A stretch of 64,000 nt of DNA from Flavobacterium galactosidilyticum. Lineage in GTDB: Bacteria > Bacteroidota > Bacteroidia > Flavobacteriales > Flavobacteriaceae. The notes under the pieces were generated by a model. The model made no database searches, had not been told where the DNA came from, and saw only the letters and a program-made list of their open reading frames with translations. The position numbers and the translations under genes were made by a program. Positions 18,792 through 27,750 of the stretch are shown here, piece by piece. The stretch is taken from NCBI RefSeq assembly GCF_020911945.1, contig NZ_CP087135.1, positions 1,612,001 to 1,676,000 on the forward strand, read 5' to 3'. Every line of letters starts with the position of its first letter. Positions within the stretch are counted from its first letter, which is position 1.

Positions 18792-20186
18792 ATGCCAAAC
18801 AAGAAGATTTTTATATTACTACCCGATGGTGTAGGACTGCGGAATTTTGCCTTTTCTAACTTTTATCAATTAGGGATTGATGAGGATTTTGCTATTACCT
18901 ATTGGAATGCTACCCCATTTGATTTAAAAGATTTGGGATTTGAGGAAATTAAAATTCAAAATTCAGCATCGCATCCGTTTACTGAACTATATAAAAATGC
19001 ACGTAAGCATATTGAGTTAAGCAAAAGTGTAGCTAGAAATAAAGATACTGTGTATGATTCGTATCGCTTTCCGTTTGCTTATGATGGTATAAAAAAAGCA
19101 TTAAAAAGCGCATTTACCCAATTTCTGATCATTACCCATTCTACCGAAAGAGGTTTATCGCACATTCGGGAGCAAATAAAAAACAAGGAACGCAAAACTT
19201 TACACTATCGTCAAAGTGTGAAAACCTTACAAAAGGAACAACCCGCTTTGGTTTTTTGTACAAATCAACGTCCTATGACTGCTATAGCGCCTGTATTAGC
19301 AGCTCAAGATTTAGGAATTCCTACAGCTACTTTTATTTTTTCATGGGACAATATCCCGAAAGCGACGATGGTGGTCGAAACTGATTATTACTTTGTATGG
19401 AGTGATTATATGAAGCAGGAGTTGCTTTCTTATTATCCTTATATTAATCAAGATCAAATTTTTATTACTGGAACACCACAATTCGAGTCTCATTTTGATT
19501 CTAGTCAATTACGATCCAGAGTGGCGTTTTTTGAACAAAACAAGCTGGATTTAGATAAAAAATACATTTGCTATTCTGGCGATGATGTTACAACAAGCCC
19601 GAATGATCCAAAATACCTAGAAGATGTTGCAATTGCCATTCGGAAACTGAATAAAAGAGGACATTTGCTTGGTATTGTTTTTCGTCGTTGTCCAGTTGAT
19701 TTTTCTAGTCGTTTCGATAAAGTATTGGATGATTATCAAGACGTAATTACTGCGGTTGCACCACTTTGGGAAAAAGTAGGTGCGGAGTGGAATACTATTC
19801 TCCCTACTCAAGCTGATGCTGATTTGCAAATAAATACGATTGCCCATACTGAAATGGTAATTAATTTAGGTTCCTCTATGGTTTTTGATTATGTGGCTCA
19901 TAATAAGTCTTGTGCTTTTATAAATTATGATGTTGCAAGTAAAAATTTGAAGAATTGGTCTGTGAAAAAAATATACGATTATGTTCATTTTCGGTCCATG
20001 CCAAATAAAACTGCTGTTTTATGGATAAACAATCCAGAATCAATAGCCGGAATAATCGAGAGCGTAATTGTGGATGATCGACCGTCTATTAAAAGTGCAC
20101 AGCAGTGGTTTGAAATCATTAACCAACATCCTCCAGCCGAAGCTTCGAGCCGAATTTGGACGTCTATTAAAAAAATTATTTCTTAA
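18792..20186 (+). CDS. PDGVG-motif protein 1, possible GT-B fold glycan enzyme
   Basis: A 464-residue cytoplasmic protein of a family I do not recognise. It begins with a beta-strand/loop KIFILLPDGVGLRNF, resembling the first strand of GT-B transferases. Central blocks FSWDNIPKA, VWSDYMKQEL and ITGTPQFE (about residues 190-232) and late blocks RRCPVDFSSRFD, NLGSSMVFDYVAHNK and YVHFRSMPNK are shared with the paralogue at 22834-24225. The GSS..FD..xxNK block resembles donor-site segments of GT-B enzymes, so a sugar or polyol-phosphate transferase is plausible. It precedes the MBOAT gene by 52 bases. No signal or membrane segment is seen. The function is inferred only from fold-like motifs and context. 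Confidence 0.6.
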   Translation: MPNKKIFILLPDGVGLRNFAFSNFYQLGIDEDFAITYWNATPFDLKDLGFEEIKIQNSASHPFTELYKNARKHIELSKSVARNKDTVYDSYRFPFAYDGIKKALKSAFTQFLIITHSTERGLSHIREQIKNKERKTLHYRQSVKTLQKEQPALVFCTNQRPMTAIAPVLAAQDLGIPTATFIFSWDNIPKATMVVETDYYFVWSDYMKQELLSYYPYINQDQIFITGTPQFESHFDSSQLRSRVAFFEQNKLDLDKKYICYSGDDVTTSPNDPKYLEDVAIAIRKLNKRGHLLGIVFRRCPVDFSSRFDKVLDDYQDVITAVAPLWEKVGAEWNTILPTQADADLQINTIAHTEMVINLGSSMVFDYVAHNKSCAFINYDVASKNLKNWSVKKIYDYVHFRSMPNKTAVLWINNPESIAGIIESVIVDDRPSIKSAQQWFEIINQHPPAEASSRIWTSIKKIIS

Positions 20187-20238
20187 TAATAATTCCGTTC
20201 TTTGCGTTTTTAATTAGTAATGAATTTTTTGCGTTCCT

Positions 20239-21672
20239 ATGTTTTTTAATTCCTTCGCTTTTGCTGTTTTTCTGCCGATAGTATTCGTATTGTATTGGTT
20301 TGTTTTTAATAAAAACAAGAATACCCAAAATGCAGTCCTCATTATAGCGAGTTATTATTTCTATTCTTGTTGGGACTGGCGTTTTTTATTCTTGTTGGTT
20401 TTCTCTACGTTTTTAGATTATTATACAGGCATTCGCATTGAAAAAGCCAAGACTGCAATGGGTCGAAAATTATGGTTTTGGATGACGATCACCATAAATC
20501 TCGGATTTTTAGGCATCTTTAAATACTATAATTTTTTTGCGGACTCATTTTCAAATTTACTGAATGGGTTTGGGATGCAAACAAGTCCTTTACTACTCAA
20601 CGTAATTCTGCCTGTGGGTATTTCCTTCTACACCTTTCACGGCTTGTCATACGTAATTGACATTTATTTAAAAAGAATAAAAGCAGAACATAATTTTGTC
20701 GATTATTCGCTGTTTGTCAGTTATTTTCCATTGCTGGTGGCGGGACCTATTGAAAGAGCGACTCATTTATTGCCTCAGGTGAAAGTTAAAAGAACTTTTA
20801 ATTTTGAAAAAGCCAAAGAGGGAATTTACCAGTTTATTTGGGGATTAGTCAAAAAAGTGGTTATAGCCGATACGTGTGCTACCTATGCCAATGCCATTTT
20901 TGATAATCATGAATCTATGAATTCGCTATCGTTAATTTTGGGAGCAGTCTATTTTGCGTTTCAAATTTACGGAGATTTTTCGGGCTATTCGGATATGGCT
21001 TTGGGGATGTCTAAATTGTTTGGAATCGACTTACTCCGTAATTTCAATTATCCGTATTTTTCCAGAGATATCGCTGAGTTTTGGCGGCGTTGGCACATCT
21101 CACTTTCGTCCTGGTTCCGAGATTATTTATACATTCCATTAGGAGGAAGCAATGGTGGCAATGCGATGAAAATTCGTAACACGTTTATTATTTTTCTGGT
21201 GAGCGGTTTTTGGCATGGTGCCAATTGGACTTTTATAGCTTGGGGGTTTATTAATGCGTTGTATTTTTTACCGCTATTGCTCTTAAAAAGAAATCGCTCC
21301 AATATAGAAATGGTTGCGCTACAATGGGATTGGAGTTCCATTAAAGTTTTTTTGAATATCCTAAGCACTTTCGCATTGACGTGTTTCGCTTGGATATTTT
21401 TCCGTGCTAAATCAATAGGCGAAGCTTTTGATTATATTGGAGGTATTTTTGGTAACAGAAGTTTTCAGTCTCAATATTTAGAAAACGAACGCTATAATTA
21501 TGAAATTCTGCTTTTAATTGGTGCTTTTGTACTAGTAGAATGGAATTATAGAACGCAAGTGGAGCCTATTTCAGGAAGATACGGCACATTAAAAGTAGCG
21601 TTATGTATTGCAGCGATTATAGCGCTAGGAACTTTTTCTGATTACAAAGAATTTATTTATTTTCAGTTTTGA
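20239..21672 (+). CDS. MBOAT-family O-acyltransferase (AlgI-like)
   Basis: A 477-residue polytopic membrane protein of the membrane-bound O-acyltransferase family. AlgI-type features are YYFYSCWDWRFLFLL near the N terminus, ILPVGISFYTFHGLSYVIDIY, DFSGYSDMALGMSKLFGI, RRWHISLSSWFRDYLYIPLGG (quoted in part) and SGFWHGANWTFIAWG with the catalytic His. AlgI relatives pass acetyl groups across the membrane to periplasmic polysaccharide acetylases. The SGNH-like gene 193 bases downstream is the expected partner. The family is certain; the acetylated glycan is inferred to be the product of this locus. Confidence 0.94.
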   Translation: MFFNSFAFAVFLPIVFVLYWFVFNKNKNTQNAVLIIASYYFYSCWDWRFLFLLVFSTFLDYYTGIRIEKAKTAMGRKLWFWMTITINLGFLGIFKYYNFFADSFSNLLNGFGMQTSPLLLNVILPVGISFYTFHGLSYVIDIYLKRIKAEHNFVDYSLFVSYFPLLVAGPIERATHLLPQVKVKRTFNFEKAKEGIYQFIWGLVKKVVIADTCATYANAIFDNHESMNSLSLILGAVYFAFQIYGDFSGYSDMALGMSKLFGIDLLRNFNYPYFSRDIAEFWRRWHISLSSWFRDYLYIPLGGSNGGNAMKIRNTFIIFLVSGFWHGANWTFIAWGFINALYFLPLLLLKRNRSNIEMVALQWDWSSIKVFLNILSTFALTCFAWIFFRAKSIGEAFDYIGGIFGNRSFQSQYLENERYNYEILLLIGAFVLVEWNYRTQVEPISGRYGTLKVALCIAAIIALGTFSDYKEFIYFQF

Positions 21673-21675
21673 TTT

Positions 21676-21791
21676 CCAATCGAGTGCAGTCGAGATTATT
21701 TTGAAAGAAGATAGGTAATTATTGCTTTTAGATCGACTTTAATTCTATTGCCAAATCGAGCGCAGTCGAGATTGTTTTAAAAGAAGATACG
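21676..21791 (+). repeat. two imperfect direct repeats with TCGAGyGCAGTCGAGA core
   Basis: Copies at about 21676-21715 and 21751-21791 align over about 40 bases, with core TCGAGTGCAGTCGAGATT in the first and TCGAGCGCAGTCGAGATT in the second, and both continue into AAAGAAGATA. A related core lies near 1701-1714. They fill the MBOAT-SGNH spacer. It looks like a dispersed non-coding element; no protein is encoded. Confidence 0.75.
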
Positions 21792-21864
21792 TCATGATAG
21801 AACGAGTTGAATTATCAAATTGTTTGTTTTTAATGATTTGAAAAAACACTAATAGAATTTACAA

Positions 21865-22743
21865 ATGAAACAGTTTTTAATTTATACAGCCAAAATTCTC
21901 TTACTAACCTTTTTACTGCTAGTGATTTTAGACATTGTATATACTCAAGTTTATTTGAATTCCTCCTATAGAGGGAAAATAGACTATGTTTACAATTCAA
22001 ATGCTAGAGAATATGATGTGGTAGTTTTGGGTTCCTCCAGAGCCAATAATCATTTTGTAACGGCACTGTTTGAAGAAAAACGAATAAAAGCTTTTAATTA
22101 CGGAATGAGTGGCGGACATTTGTTTGAAGCCGATTTATTGCTGAAACTAATGGTAGAGCGAAAATATAAAATTAAAAACCTAATATTAGAAACAGATTTA
22201 AATCTGTCTAATGAAAGTCGGTCTGATGCTGTTACTGCTAAGTTTTTACCTTATATTCATCTTTCAGAGCCGATACAAAAACAGTTTTTAAGTGAACCGG
22301 ATTTTAGGCTAATTTATTACGTTCCTTTTTATCGCTATATAAAATTTGATAACGCAATTGGTTTTCGGGAAATGTATAACCGTTTGATTCATGAGCAGAC
22401 TAACACACTCAAAAATGGAGGGTTTTATGCGTTGCAAAATAAAAAAGGAAATATGAAAAATGATATCAGGGCTTTAAAACCAATTCACAATAAATATTAT
22501 GAAGAGATAAAAGAAATTTGTAAAACCAATGATATCAATTTGATTGCCATTATGACTCCTATGTGCAGTAACACAAAGGGTTTGGATTATTTTGAAAAAG
22601 TAAATAAAATATATCCTGAAATTCATAATTATGAGAATGTAGTGCTTGAAGATAAGTATTTTTCCTCTTGTGGTCACATGAATGACGCTGGTGCAAAACT
22701 GTTTACTGCTAAAGTTATTAAAGATTTTTTTAGTAATTATTAA
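21865..22743 (+). CDS. SGNH-hydrolase-like membrane-anchored protein, probable glycan O-acetyl transfer partner
   Basis: A 292-residue protein with one N-terminal membrane segment (about residues 5-27) and a periplasmic domain. VVVLGSSRANNHF (about 52-64) carries a GxS-type nucleophile block, FNYGMSGG a Gly block, and CGHMNDAGAKLF near the C terminus supplies a His in the position of the SGNH catalytic His. This layout fits AlgJ/AlgX/PatB-like partners of MBOAT proteins, and the MBOAT gene is immediately upstream. Overall similarity to characterised acetylases is weak by eye, so the role is an inference from motifs plus neighbourhood. Confidence 0.68.
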   Translation: MKQFLIYTAKILLLTFLLLVILDIVYTQVYLNSSYRGKIDYVYNSNAREYDVVVLGSSRANNHFVTALFEEKRIKAFNYGMSGGHLFEADLLLKLMVERKYKIKNLILETDLNLSNESRSDAVTAKFLPYIHLSEPIQKQFLSEPDFRLIYYVPFYRYIKFDNAIGFREMYNRLIHEQTNTLKNGGFYALQNKKGNMKNDIRALKPIHNKYYEEIKEICKTNDINLIAIMTPMCSNTKGLDYFEKVNKIYPEIHNYENVVLEDKYFSSCGHMNDAGAKLFTAKVIKDFFSNY

Positions 22744-22833
22744 AGAATGGATTGTTATTAGTGTATTTTAGAATTCCGTAATTATTAGAAATTGAAAATA
22801 AAAAAAAGTTAGTGAAAATGCTTTAACTGTGGT

Positions 22834-24225
22834 ATGATTAAAATGATAAAAAAAGAAAAAATAATGTTGCTTTTTCCAGACGGTGTTGGTATTCGAAATT
22901 ACCTTTACTCTGATGTTTTTAAGGGGGCCAAAGAGGAGTTGGTTTTGCTACATGATTTTGATGAAGCTACGATTAAAACATTGAAAGAGAACGTTATTTT
23001 TTCCGAAGACCTGCGTATTCCTGTATACAAAGAAACGATAAAAGAAAAGTTTTTACGAGAGTTAATTTGTCTTTCTAGATTGTATTGTAATAGTAAGAAA
23101 GTAGCCAATTTAAGTTTGTTAACTAATTGGAATTGGAAACAAAATACACTATCAAAAAAAATATTTTATACTTCGATTGAAATCACAGCTTCATTTTTTA
23201 AGAAATATTCTAGTATTCTAAAATTAGAAAAATGGTATCAAAAAGCAATTCGTAACACTAATTTTTATGGAGAGGCAAAATCAATTTTAGAAATAATGGG
23301 GCCTAAAATAATTTTTTGCTCTCACCAAAGAGCCTTGAAAGCGGCTCCTTTTTTTGCAGCTGCAAATGATTTGGGTATTCACACAACTACGGTTATTTAT
23401 TCTTGGGACAATTTACCAAAAGCCAGATTAGCATTGCGTGCGGACAGCTATTTAGTTTGGTCTGAAAACATGAAAAAAGAAATGGAATTGTATTATCCTG
23501 AAATTCCAATTACAACAATTCATGTTACGGGCACGCCTCAATTTGAGTTTTACGATGATCCAAGAAATGTTATGGAAAAAGAAACTTTTTTTAAAAAATA
23601 TAAACTGGACCCTTCAAAGAAAATTATTTGTTTTTCAGGTGATGATATCAAAACGTCTCCTGACGATCCAAGTTATTTAAAAGACATTGCAGAGGAAATT
23701 ACTAATGCTGGTTTGCATGGAGCTTATCAAATTTTGTTGCGCAGATGTCCTGTAGATGTATCGGGTCGATTTGATGAAGTGGTAAAGAGGTATAGCGATT
23801 TAATTCGTGAAGTTCCACCTTTATGGTATTATAATTCCTCTAAAGATTGGACATCTGTCTATCCCTTAGAAGAGGATGTGAAATTATTGGTGAGCACCGC
23901 TTTTTATTCAGATGTAGTAGTAAATGTAGGTTCTACGATGGCTTTCGATTTTGGAATGTTCAACAAGCGATGTATTTTTATTAATTATGATCAGCAAAAT
24001 AAAACAGTAAAAGATTGGTCCGTAAAAACAATTTATCAATATCAGCATTTTAGAAGTATGCCTTCTCATAATGCCGTTATTTGGTTGAATAGTAAAGAAG
24101 AAATTGTTGAGAAAGTAACTAATAGTGAATATGATTCTAACTATATGAAGCTTTGGAAAGAAATTGTGATTGGTGATCACTTGAATGCATCACATAGTAT
24201 TAAAAATAAACTTAAAATTGATTGA
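22834..24225 (+). CDS. PDGVG-motif protein 2, paralogue of the protein at 18792
   Basis: A 463-residue soluble protein of the same unrecognised family as PDGVG protein 1. Shared blocks in the same order are LFPDGVGIRNYLYS, YSWDNLPKARLAL, VWSENMKKEM, VTGTPQFEFYDD, SGDDIKTSPDDPSYL, RRCPVDVSGRFD, NVGSTMAFDFGMFNK and HFRSMPSHNAVIWLN. The N-terminal 150 residues differ most, which suggests a changed acceptor side with a conserved donor side. Start choice between codons at 22834 and 22843 is unclear. It flanks the MBOAT/SGNH pair on the far side from its paralogue and is followed at once by a GT4 gene. A glycosyl- or polyol-phosphate-transferase role is only a suggestion. Confidence 0.6.
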   Translation: MIKMIKKEKIMLLFPDGVGIRNYLYSDVFKGAKEELVLLHDFDEATIKTLKENVIFSEDLRIPVYKETIKEKFLRELICLSRLYCNSKKVANLSLLTNWNWKQNTLSKKIFYTSIEITASFFKKYSSILKLEKWYQKAIRNTNFYGEAKSILEIMGPKIIFCSHQRALKAAPFFAAANDLGIHTTTVIYSWDNLPKARLALRADSYLVWSENMKKEMELYYPEIPITTIHVTGTPQFEFYDDPRNVMEKETFFKKYKLDPSKKIICFSGDDIKTSPDDPSYLKDIAEEITNAGLHGAYQILLRRCPVDVSGRFDEVVKRYSDLIREVPPLWYYNSSKDWTSVYPLEEDVKLLVSTAFYSDVVVNVGSTMAFDFGMFNKRCIFINYDQQNKTVKDWSVKTIYQYQHFRSMPSHNAVIWLNSKEEIVEKVTNSEYDSNYMKLWKEIVIGDHLNASHSIKNKLKID

Positions 24226-24226
24226 T

Positions 24227-25378
24227 ATGCACATCTGTTTCTTAACTAATGAATATCCTAAAAAAGGCTTTCCACACGGTGGTATAGGTAGTTTTGTGAA
24301 GACTATTGCTGCTGCATCGATTCAGGATAATATTAGGGTAAGTGTGGTTGGTATCAATTATACCAATGTTGATGAAAATGAAACAGATAATGGTGTGTTT
24401 ATTTATCGCCTTAGAAAAAACAGTGTTAAGGGACTAACATGGTATTTGAATTCAAAAGCAATTAATAAAAAAATAGAGGAAATTCATAGTCAGCATTCGA
24501 TTAATATTATAGAAGCTCCAGAATTGGGTTTTGCTTTTATCAACAAAATAAAAGGAATTAAATACATCATTCGCTTACATGGTGGGCATCATTTTTTTGC
24601 TGAAGGTGAAAATAGAGGGATAAACAAATGGAAAGGTTTTCAAGAAAAACGTTCATTTAAAAAAGCCGACGCTTTTATAGCTATCTCACAATATGTTAAA
24701 AAGCACACCGAACAGTATTTAAGTTATAATAATAAGACAGTAACATGTATTAATAATCCTATAGATACATTATTATTTAGCCCTGTAGAAGGGAAAGAAA
24801 TAACCAGAAGAATTGTTTTTGCCGGGACAGTGTGTGAAAAAAAAGGGGTACGACAATTAATTCAAGCGTTTTCTTTGGTCAAAAAACAATTTCCACAAGC
24901 TACATTGGACATTTATGGTAGGGATTGGTTTTACCCTGATGGAAGTTCTTATGTAGCGATGTTAAAAAAAACTGAACTCCCTAAATTAGGAGAGATTGCG
25001 CAAGATATCCATTTTCATGGCGCAATAGGATATAATGAGATTCCTTTAAAATATGCAGAAGCAGAAGTTTGTGTGTTTCCATCCCATGTAGAAACTCAAG
25101 GCTTAGTAGCTCCAGAAGCTATGGCAATGGAGAAGGCGGTTGTTTTTACTAAACTTGGACCAGGTTCGGAAACTATAACAGATTATGAAACGGGATTGCT
25201 GTGTGATCCGCATAATCCCAAAGATATTGCAGACAAAATTGGTTGGTTTTTCTTAAATAAAGAAAAGTCGGCACATATTAGAATTGAAGCCAGAAAATTT
25301 GTTTTACAGAATTTTGGAATTGATAACATTGTTAATCAGAATAAGATATTTTTCGAGTCATTAATATTGAAAAAGTAG
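24227..25378 (+). CDS. glycosyltransferase family 4 protein
   Basis: A 383-residue GT-B glycosyltransferase. MHICFLTNEYPKKGFPHGGIG with its Gly-rich loop is the usual N-terminal motif (quoted in part as NEYP..GGIG). INNPIDTLLF, VFAGTVCEKKG and VFPSHVETQGLVAPEAMAME (EX7E region, about residues 285-304) define family 4. I start at ATG 24227, one base after the upstream stop; an in-frame codon at 24185 lies inside the upstream gene and would add 14 residues before the conserved first strand. It is followed by a 177-base gap holding a possible gene remnant. Confidence 0.9.
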   Translation: MHICFLTNEYPKKGFPHGGIGSFVKTIAAASIQDNIRVSVVGINYTNVDENETDNGVFIYRLRKNSVKGLTWYLNSKAINKKIEEIHSQHSINIIEAPELGFAFINKIKGIKYIIRLHGGHHFFAEGENRGINKWKGFQEKRSFKKADAFIAISQYVKKHTEQYLSYNNKTVTCINNPIDTLLFSPVEGKEITRRIVFAGTVCEKKGVRQLIQAFSLVKKQFPQATLDIYGRDWFYPDGSSYVAMLKKTELPKLGEIAQDIHFHGAIGYNEIPLKYAEAEVCVFPSHVETQGLVAPEAMAMEKAVVFTKLGPGSETITDYETGLLCDPHNPKDIADKIGWFFLNKEKSAHIRIEARKFVLQNFGIDNIVNQNKIFFESLILKK

Positions 25379-25415
25379 AGTTAAAATTGTTTTCATGATG
25401 TTTTATTTAAAATAG

Positions 25416-25556
25416 CATTCCATAACGATACTTTTGACATTGATTCGATTTAGCAATATATTTACAACGCACAAACGCAAAGAAGCGCTTACAGAAGCAT
25501 TGGGAAGAACCATGGGTTGGTGGAGTTTAATTTTTAATAAGCCTAAAGAAAACTAA
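25416..25556 (+). pseudogene. possible 3' remnant of a lost gene
   Basis: A 46-codon open stretch between a TAG (25413-25415) and a TAA (25554-25556) reads protein-like: THKRKEALTEALGRTMGWWS, then LIFNKPKEN. Its stop codon forms a TAATG overlap with the start of the next gene, an arrangement usual between real neighbouring genes of this operon. There is no credible start of its own. I infer the C-terminal end of a gene deleted from the locus; a chance open frame remains possible. Confidence 0.4.
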
Positions 25557-26671
25557 TGAAATTTGCCGTTATCACGCATGTTCCTCATATCGTAGTGCAT
25601 AACCAACATTTTGCTTACGCGCCTTATGTGCAGGAAATGAATGTTTGGGCAAAGCAAGTGACAGAATTAATTGTTGTTGCACCAATTTCATTATCGGAGA
25701 AAACTGCAATTGATAGTGCTTATAATCATCCTAAAATTACATTGATAGCCATTGACACATTTGATGTATTGACTTTAAATAACCTCTTGCTAGCGATACT
25801 AAAAACACCTAAAATTAGTTGGCACATATACAAAGCAATGTGCTCCGCTGATCATATTCATTTGCGTTGCCCAGGAAATATGGGATTACTAGGATGTTTA
25901 GTTCAAATCCTTTTTCCAGCTAAACCAAAGACAGCTAAATATGCCGGTAATTGGGATCCAAAAGCAAAGCAGCCATGGACGTATAAACTTCAAAAATGGA
26001 TTTTATCCCATACATTCATAACACGCAATATGCAAGTATTGGTCTATGGCGAATGGAAAAATCAGTCCAAAAATATCATTCCGTTTTTTACAGCAACCTA
26101 TGCTGATGCCGATAAAAAAAACATTCAGGAAAAAGCATTGAATCAAACTATTCGTTTTGTTTTTGTTGGTGCTTTGGTAGCTGGAAAAAATCCTTTGTAT
26201 GCAATTCAATTAGTCGAAAAACTGGTTTATAAAGGTTTTGATGTTAGGTTAACTGTTTTTGGTGAAGGAATAGAACGTGATCACTTAGAGCGCTATGTTG
26301 CTTTGCATGATTTAGCTGAAATTGTTTTTTTTAAAGGAAATCAAAATCAAGAGGTGGTAAAAATAGCCTATCAAGAAAGTCATTTTGTAGTTTTACCTTC
26401 TAAAAGCGAAGGTTGGCCTAAAGTGATTGCCGAGGGAATGTTTTGGGGTTGTGTTCCAATAGCCACAAAAGTATCATGTGTGCCTTTTATGTTGGACTTT
26501 GGCAAAAGAGGAATTTTAGTAGAGATTAATATTGAAAGCGATATTATGCAAATCGAAAATATTTTAATTGATCAGGACCGCTTTGATAGCATGCAAAATA
26601 ATGGCGCAGTATGGTCCAGAAATTATACGATGGACTTTTTTGAATCGGAAATTAAAAAAATGATACTCTAA
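25556..26671 (+). CDS. glycosyltransferase (GT-B, family 4-like)
   Basis: A 371-residue GT-B glycosyltransferase. The N-terminal half has YAGNWDPKAKQPWTYKLQKW, a pattern seen in family 4 proteins of capsule loci. The C-terminal domain has FVGALVAGKNPLYAIQLVEKL and PSKSEGWPKVIAEGMFWGCV (about residues 280-299), with the paired glutamates of the EX7E motif. The start makes a TAATG overlap with the possible gene remnant and the stop overlaps the next start by one base. The substrate is unknown. Confidence 0.85.
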   Translation: MKFAVITHVPHIVVHNQHFAYAPYVQEMNVWAKQVTELIVVAPISLSEKTAIDSAYNHPKITLIAIDTFDVLTLNNLLLAILKTPKISWHIYKAMCSADHIHLRCPGNMGLLGCLVQILFPAKPKTAKYAGNWDPKAKQPWTYKLQKWILSHTFITRNMQVLVYGEWKNQSKNIIPFFTATYADADKKNIQEKALNQTIRFVFVGALVAGKNPLYAIQLVEKLVYKGFDVRLTVFGEGIERDHLERYVALHDLAEIVFFKGNQNQEVVKIAYQESHFVVLPSKSEGWPKVIAEGMFWGCVPIATKVSCVPFMLDFGKRGILVEINIESDIMQIENILIDQDRFDSMQNNGAVWSRNYTMDFFESEIKKMIL

Positions 26672-27750
26672 TGCGCATTATTCAACTTATAGATTCTCTT
26701 GAGGCGGGTGGTGCTGAACGTATGGCGGTAAGTTATGCGAATGCATTGGCGGAAAAAATTGAATTTTCAGCTTTAGTAGTAACTCGAAAAGAAGGTCCTC
26801 TTTTAAATCAGATCGAACCAAAGGTTTCTTATTTATTTTTAAATAAAAAAAGGACAATAGATTTTAAAGCAATATACAGTCTGAGAAGCTTTGCAAAGAA
26901 AAATAAGGTTACAATCATTCATGCTCATAGTACCTCGTTTTTTTTAGCGTTTTTAGTGAAAGTAGCGTTTCCTTCAATTCAGTTGATTTGGCATGACCAT
27001 TATGGTGATAGTGAATTTTTGGGTAAAAGACCAACGCTGGCTTTACGATTACTAATGCCTTATTTTAAAGGAATTATAGCAGTAAACCATAATCTCCAAA
27101 TTTGGAGTAAGCAAGAATTAAAATCAAAAAATGTAATTTATCTTCCTAATTTTCCTTCCAACGAAAAAAAAGTGGCTAGTAAGACTTTTTTAAAAGGAAT
27201 AACGGGCAAACGAATACTTTGTTTGGCAAACCTAAGGGCTCAAAAGAATCATTTTTTACTACTTGATGTGGCCAAGAAGTTAAAAGAATCGCACCCTGAA
27301 TGGACCTTTCATCTTGTTGGAAAAGATTTTGAAGATCTATATTCCCAGAAAATTAAGAATCGTATTGTTACTTTTGATTTAGAAAAAAATGTGTTTCTTT
27401 ACGGTACCAAAGACGATGTTGGAAATATTATAGAACAATCAAATATAGGAATACTAACATCAGATTCTGAAGGATTGCCTGTATCATTATTAGAGTATGG
27501 ATGGCATAAAAAAGCGGTTGTCGTTACAAAAGTAGGAGAAGTTTCTTCCTTGGTGACAAATGAAAGCAATGGATTTCTAGTAGAGGTTCGACAGACGCAA
27601 TTGTTCTATGAATCTGTTGTGAAATTGATACTCAATGAAACTTTGAGAAATGACTTTGGTATTGCGCTGTATAATGCAGTTGTTAAAAATAATTCTGAAG
27701 AAACAATTCTGAAGAAGTATTTAAATTGGTTGCAAAATATTTATAAATGA
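26671..27750 (+). CDS. glycosyltransferase family 4 protein
   Basis: A 359-residue GT-B glycosyltransferase. RIIQLIDSLEAGGAERMAV is the classic N-terminal motif of family 4 enzymes. HAHSTSFFLAF and IWHDHYG follow, then CLANLRAQKNHFLLLDVAKKL and SDSEGLPVSLLEYGWHKKAV in the donor-binding domain (about residues 268-287). The start overlaps the previous stop by one base and the stop overlaps the next start by four (ATGA). It probably extends the repeat unit before polymerisation or export. Confidence 0.9.
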   Translation: MRIIQLIDSLEAGGAERMAVSYANALAEKIEFSALVVTRKEGPLLNQIEPKVSYLFLNKKRTIDFKAIYSLRSFAKKNKVTIIHAHSTSFFLAFLVKVAFPSIQLIWHDHYGDSEFLGKRPTLALRLLMPYFKGIIAVNHNLQIWSKQELKSKNVIYLPNFPSNEKKVASKTFLKGITGKRILCLANLRAQKNHFLLLDVAKKLKESHPEWTFHLVGKDFEDLYSQKIKNRIVTFDLEKNVFLYGTKDDVGNIIEQSNIGILTSDSEGLPVSLLEYGWHKKAVVVTKVGEVSSLVTNESNGFLVEVRQTQLFYESVVKLILNETLRNDFGIALYNAVVKNNSEETILKKYLNWLQNIYK

